NCBI GenBank assembly: GCA_024529925.1
Contig: JAFEUB010001570.1
Coordinates: forward strand, 1 to 64,000
From: Ophthalmolycus amberensis
Lineage: Eukaryota > Chordata > Actinopteri > Perciformes > Zoarcidae
DNA: 64,000 nucleotides
Reading direction: 5' to 3'
Part shown: piece by piece, positions 38,263 to 51,200 of the stretch
Layout of the letters: the number at the start of each line of letters is the position of its first letter
How positions within the stretch are numbered: position 1 is the stretch's first letter
Notes under the pieces: generated by a model
What the model saw: only the letters and a program-made list of their open reading frames with translations
The model's database searches: none
Told to the model about the DNA's origin: nothing
Position numbers and translations under genes: made by a program

Positions 38263-41222
38263 GTCAACATCATCAACAGCAATATCATCAAGCACCATGT
38301 CAACATCATCAACAGCAATATCATCAAGCACCACGTCAACATCATCAACAGCAATACCATCAAGCACCACGTCAACATCATCAACAGCAATACCATCAAG
38401 CACCACGTCAACATCATCAACAGCAATACCATCAAGCACCACGTCAACATCATCAACAGCAATACCATCAAGCACCATGTCAACATCATCAACAGCAATA
38501 CCATCAAGCACCATGTCAACATCAACAGCAATACCATCAAGCACCATGTCAACATCAACAGCAATGCCATCAAGCACCATGTCAACATCAACAGCAATAC
38601 CATCAAGCACCATGTCAACATCATCAACAGCAATACCATCAAGCACCATGTCAACATCATCAACAGCAATACCATCAAGCACTATGTCAACATCATCAGC
38701 AGCAATACCATCAAGCACCATGTCAACATCATCAACAGCAATACCATCAAGCACCATGTCAACATCATCAACAGCAATACTCTCAAGCACCATGTCAACA
38801 TCATCAACAGCAATACCATCAAGCACCATGTCAACATCATCAACAGCAATACTATCAAGCACCACGTCAACATCATCAACAGCAATACCATCAAGCACCA
38901 TGTCAACAGCAATACTATCAAGCACCATGTCAACATCATCAACAGCAATACTATCAAGCACCATGTCAACATCATCAACAGCAATACTATCAAGCACCAT
39001 GTCAACATCATCAACAGCAATACCATCAAGCACCATGTCAACATCAACAGCAATACCACCAAGCACCACGTCAACATCATCAACAGCAATACCATCAAGC
39101 ACCACGTCAACATCATCAACAGCAATACCATCAAGCACCATGTCAACATCATCAACAACAATACCATCAAGCACCATGTCAACATCATCAACAGCAATAC
39201 TATCAAGCACCATGTCAACATCATCAACAGCAATACCATCAAGCACCATGTCAACATCAACAGCAATACCACCAAGCACCACGTCAACATCATCAACAGC
39301 AATACCATCAAGCACCACGTCAACATCATCAACAGCAATACCATCAAGCACCATGTCAACATCATCAACAACAATACCGTCAAGCACCATGTCAACATCA
39401 TCAACAGCAATACCATCAAGCACCACGTCAACATCATCAACAGCAATACCATCAAGCACCATGTCAACATCATCAACAGCAATACCGTCAAGCACCATGT
39501 CAACATCAGCAGCAGCAATACTATCAAGCACCATGTCAACATCATCAACAGCAATACCATCAAGCACCACGTCAACATCATCAACAGCAATACCATCAAG
39601 CACCATGTCAACATCATCAACAGCAATACCATCAAGCACCACGTCAACATCATCAACAGCAATACCATCAAGCACCATGTCAACATCATCAACAGGAATA
39701 CCATCAAGCACCATGTCAACATCATCAACAGCACTACCGTCAAGCACCACGTCAACATCATCAACAGCAATACCATCAAGCACCATGTCAACATCATCAA
39801 CAGCAATACCATCAAGCACCATGTCAACATCATCAACAGCAATACCATCAAGCACCATGTCAACATCATCAACAGCAATACCATCAAGCACCATGTCAAC
39901 ATCATCAACAGCAATACCATCAAGCACCATGTCAACATCAGCAGCAGCAATACCATCAAGCACCATGTCAACATCAACAGCAATACTATCAAGCACCATG
40001 TCAACATCATCAACAGCAATACTATCAAGCACCATGTCAACACCAACAGCAATACCATCAAGCACCATGTCAACATCATCAACAGCAATACCATCAAGCA
40101 CCACATCAACATCAACAGCAATACCATCAAGCACCATGTCAACATCATCAACAGCAATACCATCAAGCACCATGTCAACATCATCAACAGCAATACCATC
40201 AAGCACCATGTCAACATCATCAACAGCAATACCATCAAGCACCATGTCAACATCATCAACAGCAATACCATCAAGTACCATGTCAACATCATCAACAGCA
40301 ATACCATCAAGCACCATTTCAACATCATCAACAGCAATACCATCAAGCACCATGTCAACATCATCAGCAGCAATACCATCAAGCACCATGTCAACATCAT
40401 CAACAGCAATACTATCAAGCACCATGTCAACATCATCAACAGCAATACTATCAAGCACCATGTCAACATCAACAGCAATACTATCAAGCACCATGTCAAC
40501 ATCATCAACAGCAATACCATCAAGCACCATGTCAACATCATCAACAGCAATACCATCAAGCACCATGTCAACATCATCAACAGCAATACCATCAAGCACC
40601 ACATCAACATCATCAACAGCAATACCATCAAGCACCATGTCAACATCATCAACAGCAATACCGTCAAGCACCACGTCAACATCATCAGCAGCAATACTAT
40701 CAAGCACCATGTCAACATCATCAACAGCAATACCATCAAGCACCACGTCAACATTATCAACAGCAATACCATCAAGCACCACGTCAACATCATCAACAGC
40801 AATACCATCAAGCACCACGTCAACATCATCAACAGCAATACCATCAAGCACCACGTCAACATCATCAACAGCAATACCATCAAGCACCATGTCAACATCA
40901 TCAACAGCAATACCATCAAGCACCACGTCAACATCATCAACAGCAATACCATCAAGCACCACGTCAACATCATCAACAGCAATACCATCAAGCACCATGT
41001 CAACAACATCAACAGCAATACTATCAAGCACCATGTCAACATCATCAACAGCAATACTATCAAGCACCATGTCAACATCAACAGCAATACTATCAAGCAC
41101 CATGTCAACATCAACAGCAATACTATCAAGCACCATGTCAACATCATCAACAGCAATACCATCAAGCACCATGTCAACATCATCAACAGCAATACCGTCA
41201 AGCACCATGTCAACATCATCAG
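38262..41222. repeat. 3-kb minisatellite, 33/36-bp unit
   Basis: Units carry CATCATCAACAGCAATACCA then TCAAGCACCATGTCAA (36 bp). A 33-bp form lacks one CAT, and a TGTCAA/CGTCAA alternation runs through the array. All lengths are multiples of three, so several frames on both strands stay open for about 1000 codons (e.g. a Gln/His-rich one with QHHQQQYHQAPC). No splice context, promoter or non-repeat coding part supports a gene. Confidence 0.95.
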
Positions 41223-44200
41223 TATATGTAGTATATGTAGTAGTATCTGTAATATCTGTAGTATCTGTAGCATATGTAGTGTAGTAATATCAGTAATATC
41301 TGTAGTATCTGTAGTATATGTAGTATATGTAGTAGTATCTGTAATATCTGTAGTATCTGTAGTATCTGTAGCATATGTAGTGTAGTAATATCTGTAATAG
41401 CTGTAGTATCTGTAGTATATGTAGTATATGTAGTAGTATCTGTAATATCTGTAGTATATGTAGTATATGTAGTATATGTAGTAGTATCTGTAGTATATGT
41501 AGTATATGTAGTATATGTAGTAGTATCTGAAATATCTATAGTATCTGTAGTATATGTAGTATATGTAGTAGTATCTGTAATATCTGTAGTATCTGTAGCA
41601 TATGTAGTATATGTAGTATATGTAGTATCTGTAGTATATGTAGTATATGTAGTAGTATCTGTAATATCTGTAGTATCTGTAGTATATGTGGTGTATGTAG
41701 TAGTATCTGTAATATCTGTAGTATCTGTAGTATATGTAGTAGTATCTGTAATATCTGTAGTATCAGTACTAGTATCTGTCGTATATGTCGTATATGTAGT
41801 AGTATCTGTAATATCTGTAGTATCTGTAGTATATGTAGTAGTATCTGTAATATCTGTAGTATCAGTACTAGTATCTGTCGTATATGTAGTATATGTAGTA
41901 GTATCTGAAATATCTGTAGTATCTGTAGTATATGTAGTATATGTAGTAGTATCTGAAATATCTATAGTATCAGGAGTAATATCTGTAGTATATGTAGTAT
42001 ATGTAGTAGTATCTGTAGTATCTGTAGTATAGGTAGTATCTGTAGTAGTATCTGTAATATCTGTAGTATATGTAGTAGTATCTGTGATATCTGTAGTATC
42101 TGTAGTATCTGTAGTATATGTAGTATATGTAGTAGTATCTGTAATATCTGTAGTATCTGTAGTATATGTAGTATATGTAGTATATGTAGTAGTATCTGTA
42201 ATATCTGTAGTATCTGTAGTATCTGTAGCATATGTAGTGTAGTAATATCTGTAATATCTGTAGTATCTGTAGTATATGTAGTATATGTAGTAGTATCTGT
42301 AATATCTGTAGTATCTGTAGTATCTGTAGCATATGTAGTGTAGTAATATCTGTAATATCTGTAGTATCTGTAGTATATGTAGTAGTATCTGTAATATCTG
42401 TAGTATATGTAGTATATGTAGTATATGTAGTAGTATCTGTAATATCTGTAGTATATGTAGTATATGTAGTAGTATCTGTAATATCTGTAGTATATGTAGT
42501 ATATGTAGTATATGTAGTAGTATCTGAAATATCTATCGTATCTGTAGGATATGTAGTATATGTAGTAGTATCTGTAATATCTGTAGTATCTGTAGCATAT
42601 GTAGTATATGTAGTATATGTAGTATCTGTAGTATATGTAGTATATGTAGTAGTATCTGTAATATCTGTAGTATATGTAGTATATGTAGTATATGTAGTAG
42701 TATCTGTAATATCTGTAGTATCTGTAGCATATGTAGTGTAGTAATATCAGTAATATCTGTAGTATATGTAGTATATGTAGTAGTATCTGTAATATCTGTA
42801 GTATCAGAACTAGTATCTGTAGTATATGCAGTAGTATCTGTAATATCTGTCGTATCTGTAGTATATGTAGTATATGTAGTAGTATCTGTAATATCTGTAG
42901 TATCTGTAGTATATGTAGTATATGTAGTAGTATCTGTAATATCTGTAGTATCTGTAGCATATGTAGTATATGTAGTATATGTAGTATCTGTAGTATATGT
43001 AGTATATGTAGTAGTATCTGTAATATCTGTAGTATATGTAGTATATGTAGTATATGTAGTAGTATCTGTAATATCTGTAGTATCTGTAGCATATGTAGTG
43101 TAGTAATATCAGTAATATCTGTAGTATCTGTAGTATATGTAGTATATGTAGTAGTATCTGTAATATCTGTAGTATCAGTACTAGTATCTGTAGTATATGT
43201 AGTATATGCAGTAGTATCTGTAATATCTGTCGTATCTGTAGTATATGTAGTATATGTAGTAGTATCTGTAATATCTGTAGTATCTGTAGTATATGTAGTA
43301 TATGTAGTAGTATCTGAAATATCTCTAGTATCTGTAGTATATGTAGTATATGTAGTAGTATCTGTAGTATCTGTAGTATATGTAGTAGTATCTGTAATAT
43401 CTGTAGTATCTGTAGTATATGTAGTAGTATCTGTAGTATCTGTAGTATCTGTAGTATAGGCAGTATATGTAGTAGTATCTGTAGTATCTGTAGTATAGGT
43501 AGTATCTGTAATATCTGTAGTATCTGTAGTATCTGTAGTATAGGCAGTATATGTAGTAGTATCTGTAGTATCTGTAGTATAGGTAGTATCTGTAGTAGTA
43601 TCTGTAGTAGTATCTGTAGTATAGGTAGTGTATGTAGTAGTATCTGTAGTATCTGTAGTATAGGTAGTGTATGTAGTAGTATCTGTAGTATCTGTAGTAT
43701 AGGTAGTATCTGTAATATCTGTAGTATCTGTAGTATCTGTAGTATAGGCAGTATATGTAGTAGTATCTGAAATATCTATCGTATCTGTAGTATATGTAGT
43801 ATATGTAGTAGTATCTGTAATATCTGTAGTATCTGTAGCATATGTAGTATATGTAGTATATGTAGTATCTGTAGTATATGTAGTATATGTAGTAGTATCT
43901 GTAATATCTGTAGTATATGTAGTATATGTAGTATATGTAGTAGTATCTGTAATATCTGTAGTATCTGTAGCATATGTAGTGTAGTAATATCAGTAATATC
44001 TGTAGTATCTGTAGTATTTGTAGTATATGTAGTATATGTAGTAGTATCTGTAATATCTGTAGTATCAGAACTAGTATCTGTAGTATATGCAGTAGTATCT
44101 GTAATATCTGTCGTATCTGTAGTATATGTAGTATATGTAGTAGTATCTGTAATATCTGTAGTATCTGTAGTATATGTAGTATATGTAGTAGTATCTGTAA

Positions 44201-45175
44201 TATCTGTAGTATCTGTAGCATATGTAGTATATGTAGTATATGTAGTATCTGTAGTATATGTAGTATATGTAGTAGTATCTGTAATATCTGTAGTATATGT
44301 AGTATATGTAGTATATGTAGTAGTATCTGTAATATCTGTAGTATCTGTAGCATATGTAGTGTAGTAATATCAGTAATATCTGTAGTATCTGTAGTATATG
44401 TAGTATATGTAGTAGTATCTGTAATATCTGTAGTATCAGTACTAGTATCTGTAGTATATGTAGTATATGCAGTAGTATCTGTAATATCTGTCGTATCTGT
44501 AGTATATGTAGTATATGTAGTAGTATCTGTAATATCTGTAGTATCTGTAGTATATGTAGTATATGTAGTAGTATCTGAAATATCTCTAGTATCTGTAGTA
44601 TATGTAGTATATGTAGTAGTATCTGTAGTATCTGTAGTATATGTAGTAGTATCTGTAATATCTGTAGTATCTGTAGTATATGTAGTAGTATCTGTAGTAT
44701 CTGTAGTATCTGTAGTATAGGCAGTATATGTAGTAGTATCTGTAGTATCTGTAGTATAGGTAGTATCTGTAATATCTGTAGTATCTGTAGTATCTGTAGT
44801 ATAGGCAGTATATGTAGTAGTATCTGTAGTATCTGTAGTATAGGTAGTATCTGTAGTAGTATCTGTAGTAGTATCTGTAGTATAGGTAGTGTATGTAGTA
44901 GTATCTGTAGTATCTGTAGTATAGGTAGTGTATGTAGTAGTATCTGTAGTATCTGTAGTATAGGTAGTATCTGTAATATCTGTAGTATCTGTAGTATCTG
45001 TAGTATAGGCAGTATATGTAGTAGTATCTGTAGTATCTGTAGTATAGGTAGTGTATGTAGTAGTATCTGTAGTATCTGTAGTATAGGTAGTGTATGTAGT
45101 AGTATCTGTAGTATCTGTAGTATAGGTAGTGTATGTAGTAGTATCTGTAATATCTGTAGTATCTGCAGTATCTCT
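41222..45175. repeat. 4-kb satellite of 9-bp TAGTATCTG-type units
   Basis: Mixed TAGTATCTG, TAGTATATG and TAATATCTG words, with rarer TAGCATATG and TAGTATAGG, extend to within about 120 bp of the ATG of zinc-finger gene B. A larger period of about 1.25 kb is visible (see findings). Open minus-strand frames of hydrophobic LQILQILL type follow from the 9-bp period. Confidence 0.96.
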
Positions 45176-45196
45176 TTTATCTGTGTGCCCTCCAGT

Positions 45197-45210
45197 CCAG
45201 CAGAGGGCAG
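45197..45210 (+). promoter_or_regulatory. CTCF-like motif upstream of zinc-finger gene B
   Basis: CCAGCAGAGGGCAG fits the vertebrate CTCF core CCASYAGRKGGCRS at all 14 positions. It lies between the satellite and the CpG-rich first exon, 86 bp before the ATG. Motif match only; binding is not shown. Confidence 0.5.
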
Positions 45211-45296
45211 ACTTCGGTCTCTGTGAACTCGGTGACCCGGATCACCACCGTGTTGTTTTCGTCCCTTCTGGCCGGAGGACGGAGCTCTTTACCGGG

Positions 45297-48200
45297 ATGT
45301 CTCTGACAGTGTCGGTGTCGGAGCAGCTGACCCGGGTCGGGGAGGAGGTCTTGAGGAGGCTGGAGAAGCGGAGCTCCGGTGGCTCCGGTGGTCGCCTCCT
45401 CCGCCTCCTCCGGCTGCTGCTCACCGAGCGGCTCGCGGCGGCGGCGGAACGGATCGTGGAGCTGCTGGACCGGGAGGTGGAGGAGTACCGGCGGCAGCTG
45501 GAGCGGCAGAACCGGCTGCTGGAGGCGGTGCTGAGTCCGATGGTCCGATTGAACCGGACCGGTGAGTTTAAAACAGACAACAATCAGATGTATTGATTGG
45601 TGTGACGTCACAGCCCCTTTGATATTAGTCATAAACAAAAGAACCTTCTGGTGTGGGACAAATAAAAGTAAGAAGAACTAACTCATCAAAAACATGATTC
45701 AAATGAAGTCCTTTCAAAATAAAATCTATCCAGTGAATTATGTAACGTCCCGATATTAAATATCAATAACTCACTCTGACATTTAAACTGATGGTGTTTT
45801 AATACTTCTAACGTTACTAATGTTCAATACTTCTTAAAAGGAGCAATTATAACTTTTAGATCTCTGATCAGGTTATTCTTTGCTGCTGATACTAATTATT
45901 GATCATAATGATCCGTGTTGATGTTCCATCAGCTGGTCCAAAGGACCCAAAAACCATTTAAACGCTCTGAAGTCAGTAAACCATCAAAATACTAAATGTT
46001 GTACATTACATTACATTACAGTCATTTAGCAGACGCTTTTATCCACAGCGACTTACAGTAAGTGTGTTCAACAAGAGAACTACTCGTCTCCAGAAGTCAT
46101 AAGTGCATCTCCTTCAAACAAGCATCTAAGAGCATCAACCAGAGCGGTGCAGTGTACAGTGCAGAAACAAACGAATGCAATACGTTCAAACTAATAAGAA
46201 AACGGTAAGTGCAATAAGCTCGTATGAACACAATAGATGCTAAGTAAGTGCTAAGTGGAAGGCTCAGGGTCGGCCTTCTTGAAGAGGTGAGTTTTCAGCC
46301 TGCGCCGAAAGATAGAATAGAATAGAATAGAATAGAAATATACTTCATTCATCCCAAGGGGAAATGTGTCTGTGGCAGCAGCAAACAAGGTTACACAATA
46401 AAATAGAAATATTAAGTGTGGAAAATGCACACTATATACAATATAATAAAATAACAGAACAGGACCTATTACATTTAAGAAAATAAAGTAATAAAAATGC
46501 ACAGTATATACACTGAATAGAATCTAATTAAATTAACTAAGTAGGAAAAAATTAATAAAACAGTAGTGCACAAGATCACCAACAGCAGCAACAGTGTAGC
46601 AGTGCTACAGTCTAGTGTGTGATCTGTTCAGAGGTGATATGTTATAAAGTCTAATAGCAGAATGTTCTCCTGGATCCGTCCTGTGACAGCGGAGCTGCAT
46701 CAGTCTGTCCCTGCAGGAGGTGGTGCAGAGGGTGGTCCAGGTTATCTAACATGGATCCTAGTTTCTTCAGTGTCCTCTCCACCACCTCTTCCAGATTGTC
46801 TTGTTTGCAGCCAATGATGGAGCCGGCCTTCTTAACTAGTTTGTTCAGTCTGTTGGTGTCTCCGGCTCCAATGCTGCTCCCCCAGCAGACTACAGCAGTA
46901 CAGTGCACTGACCACAACAGACTGTAGAACATCTTCAACATCTTGCTGCACACGTTGAAGGATCGAAGTTTCCTCAAGAAGAAGAGTCGACTCCTCCCCT
47001 TCTTGTACACAGCGTTGATGTTGGTCTTCCAGTTCAGTCTGCTGTCGATGGAGACACCAGGTACTTGTACTCCTCCACCATGTCCACATCCTCTCCCAGA
47101 ACTCTCAGCGGTTGTGGAGACGTCGTCTTCCTCCTGAAGTCGACCACCATCTCTCTGGTCTTGGTCACGTTCAGACGCAGGTGATTTCTACCGGCCCACT
47201 CCACAAAGTCCTCCACTACTGCCCTGTACTCCTCCTCCCGTCCGTCCCTTATACACCCGACCACTGCAGAGTCATCAGAGAACTTCTGCAGATGGCATGA
47301 CACAGAGTTGTACTGGAAGTCAGTGGTGTACAAGGTGAACAGGAAGGGAGACAGAACAGTTCCCTGTGGGGCTCCAGTACCACTGACCACCCCGTCAGAC
47401 AGCACACGGCCCAGTGGGACAAACTGTGGTCTGCCCGTGAGGTAGTCAGTGATCCAGGAGACGGTGGACGCGTTCACCCCCACCACCCGCAGCTTCTCAC
47501 TCAGCAGCACTGGTTGGATGGTGTTGAATGCACTGGAGAAATCAAAGGAAGTGATTCTCACAGAGCCACCGGATCCATTCAGGTGCGACTGAGCTCGTTG
47601 CAGCAGGTAGATGATGGCGTCGTCCACCCCCACACGAGGCTGGTATGCAAATTGCAGCGGGTCCAGAGAGGATTTCACCTGCGGTCGGAGGTGGGCCAAG
47701 ACCAGCCTCTCCAGCACCTTCATCACATGTGATGTGAGGGCAACTGGTCGGTAGTCATTGAGGCCAGATGGTGTCGTCTTCTTCGGTACAGGAACCAGGC
47801 ACGACGTCTTCCACAGCACCGGGACTTCCTCCTGCTTCAGGCTCAGGTTAAAGAGGTGTTGAAGGACATTAGACAGCTGGATGGCGCAGGTCTTCTATCA
47901 CAGACCTGGGCCACATCCGGCCCGCGGGCTGTTGCCGTCCGGCCCGCGGGAGGTCATTGGGAAATTATGAATAAAACGTAAATAAGTGTACATCATGCAC
48001 AGAATAGAGCTGCATTGCTTTTATTTTGAAGGTGACTTTTGTTGTTTTTTTTCTTCTCAATTTACGTATGTTAGTGAACGTATGTGAGCAGCAGCGTCAC
48101 TGAACTGAGTTCAGCCTGACTTCAGTTACTCCTTCAAGCCCAACAAAGACTCGATCTCCATAGTTATAGTCATAAAAGTACTACTTTTGCAAAAACATGA

Positions 48201-51200
48201 TCCCCGTCAGTGTTCTACTATTATATATGGATATTACAAATGTATATGAGTTTGGATTATTCCTGCTGCAGATGTTTTAGGTGGAGCTCATTTGAACTCT
48301 TTTATACTCTGTTGTTCAGTTTGGGTCGTTAGGAAAGGTTTGAACAATTATAATGTGCAAAGTAACTAAAGCTGCCAGACTAATGTAGTGGAGTAAAAAG
48401 TACAATATTTCCCTCTGAGATGTAGTGGAGTGGAAGTACAAAGTTAAATAAAATGTAAATACTCAAGTAATTTGTACATAAGTACAGTACTTAAGCAAAT
48501 ATACTAGTTACATTCCACCACTGATCATAACATTTACTCTCACCACTCACAGCTCATCAACACCAGACAACGAGGTGGAATAATACTGAGCAGGACTGGT
48601 TCTAAGGTCTTCATTCTGCTATAACATTATAAATAAAGTGGGTGAAAGACAGCATCCTGGTAGAAGTTCTAATGCTATAGTGTATATAGAATAATATATT
48701 ATTCTATATACACATATACTGTAGGGGCCCTCTCTAGTGGTGAATAAATACCTACTAACTGCTGTTCCATCTGTACTAGAAGTGTCCAACATTCAGCACA
48801 TAAAGTGCTCATATTCAAAGGAGTCGTAAGTCTTTCTCAATATGTTGGCTGGGTTTGCATATTTTCTTTACGTTAGCTACGTTAGCTACGTCACCTGCCG
48901 TTGATTCTGCATCGTCTTCTTGATTACTCACCTCGGCAACACCTGAGTTTTCTTGTGTTTTGTTTATTTTCTTGTCAGACTTCCACCTCCTTTGCGATTT
49001 TCCTCCTCTCAAACTCAACTTGATCTTATTTTTGTGCAGATTTATGTTAATATGAGGTCACCACTACACGTCCATCTTGTTGTACAATATCTATTTTATA
49101 TTAATGTGAAAACATCTCCTTCAAACTACTGGATTTATTCTAGTTCATCACCAAAACTACATTTTACAGATGACATGTGAACACATCATGATAACGTTAT
49201 AATGAACCTTCAGCCAGTACTCATGTTCACTGAGCAGAGCCTGAAGGCATCATAGTGTAACTGAAGTGAACCTCCGTTGGTTAGCCGTTAGCGGTGCTGC
49301 TAATGTTACTAGCTCTCCTCTGATTGGTTGTTTACAATGAAAATATCAGAGATCAGAGACTAGAAACACATGTTCTACTGAATATTGGAGAACGATCGTC
49401 AGTAAAACTTTATTTACACTGTGATGCTTAACGTTAAACTGTGTGGGGGGGTCAGTACGGATCCACTCCGGTCCATTACTTCACTACAAATCACATAAAA
49501 AGGGTTACAGTTTGACTCAATTCTGCAGCGCTGAATTAACTTAGTCTTTTTTTTCTTCCAGACTCCAGCAGGACGACCGAAAACCAACGAACCCGCCCCC
49601 ATATGGCCCCGCCTTCTGAGGTTGACCCCTCCCACCCCCATACGGCCCCGCCTTCTGAGGTCGACCCCTCCCACCCCCATATGGCCCTGCCTTCTGAGGT
49701 CGACCCCTCCCACCCCCACACGGCCCCGCCTTCTGAGGTCGACCCCTCCCACCCCCATACGGCCCCGCCTTCTGAGGTCGACCCCTCCCACCCCCACACG
49801 GCCCCGCCTTCTGAGGTCGACCCCTCCCACCCCCATACGGCCCCGCCTTCTGAGGTCGACCCCTCCCACCTCAACACGGCCCCGCCTTCTGAGGTCGACC
49901 CCTCCCACCCCCACACGGCCCCGCCTTCTGAGGTCGACCCCTCCCACCCCCACACGGCCCCGCCCAGCTCCGACTCCTCAGACGTCTCTGCGGCCGACAG
50001 CGGCGACGACTCGTCCGGCCTTAAAGAAACTCTCACGACAGACGGAGGACGGCGGAGGCGGACGGCGGCTCACTGCTGTCGGATCTGCGGTAAAACCTTC
50101 CGTCACAAAGGGAATCTGGTGAAACATGCGGAAACACACTCGGACGGCCCAGAGTGTGGAGTCTGCGGAGACCACGTTGAGTCCTCGGACGGTTTGTTGG
50201 ACCACCTTAGATCTCACAGAGAACCCGGCGGATCGTGTGAAATCTGTGGGAAGATATTTCAGAACGTGGAGACGCACCTGAGGAGTCACACGGGGGTCAA
50301 ACCGTTCAGTTGCGATGTCTGCGGCAAGAGCTTCCCCCGACCCGGAGCGCTGAGGAGACACAAGAAGATCCACGGCAGGAGGATGCATGATGTCTGTCCC
50401 CTCTGTGGACTGACCTTTACCCAGAACCAGCTGCTCCAGGACCACCTGAAGACCCACGAAGAGGACGACGGAGACCGCGGCGAGGAGGTAGACAAAGAGG
50501 ACGATCGGTCTGAGACGCCGAAACCAAAGAGAGACAGAAGATTTGTTTCCTCTTGGCTCTGCTGCAGAGTCTGTAGCAACTCCTTCCACAGCCAAGGGTT
50601 CTTGAGGAAACACGCCGAGACGCACTGCAGAGACGCTCGGAGCGTCTGTGGCATCTGTGGACAGGAGCTGGACTCAGCTGATGGTCTGCGGACTCACCTG
50701 CAGTCCCACCGAGAGACTGGCGGGACCTGCGGCGTCTGTGGTAAGAGTTTCCAGAACATGGAGACGCACATGCGAAGCCACACAGGAATCAAACCGTACC
50801 GCTGCATAGTCTGCGGCAAGCGGTTCCCCCGACTCGGAGCGCTGCGGCGCCACAAGAGGATCCACGGCGGGAAACAGCCACACGTCTGCCGGCACTGTGG
50901 AAAGACGTTCGTGGAGAGTGGCGCCCTGAAGATTCACAGCAGGGGTCACTCACGGGAGACGAACGAGGACGCCGAACCGCTGCCGGACTCTCAGAGCGCC
51001 GAGATGGAGACGGGTCCGGGTGTCGAGGAGCTCATCGAAGAGTTGACGCCAATGTCCGACGGCTGTAAAGTCTGTGGAGAGTATTTTCAAAGTAAAGGTA
51101 GTTTGAGGAAACACGCCAAGAGTCACTCGGCAGAGTCCGTCTGCGGCGTCTGCGGTGAAAGTTTACCGCCATCCGAGACCCTGACGGACCACCTGCAGAC

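Noticed and set aside
38220..41284. Gln/His-rich 1003-codon and opposite-strand 985-codon frames
   Set aside because: The 33/36-bp units keep frame automatically on both strands; there is no unique coding part, promoter or splice signal. The minus-strand side runs into a dead LINE.
41962..44353. Hydrophobic LQILQILLHIL frames like membrane proteins
   Set aside because: Product of the 9-bp satellite period; no start context or conserved non-repeat sequence.
49414..50036. Minus-strand Gly/Arg-rich frames opposite the 13-residue repeat
   Set aside because: Shadow of the coding minisatellite of zinc-finger gene B, whose + frame continues into 20 intact fingers.
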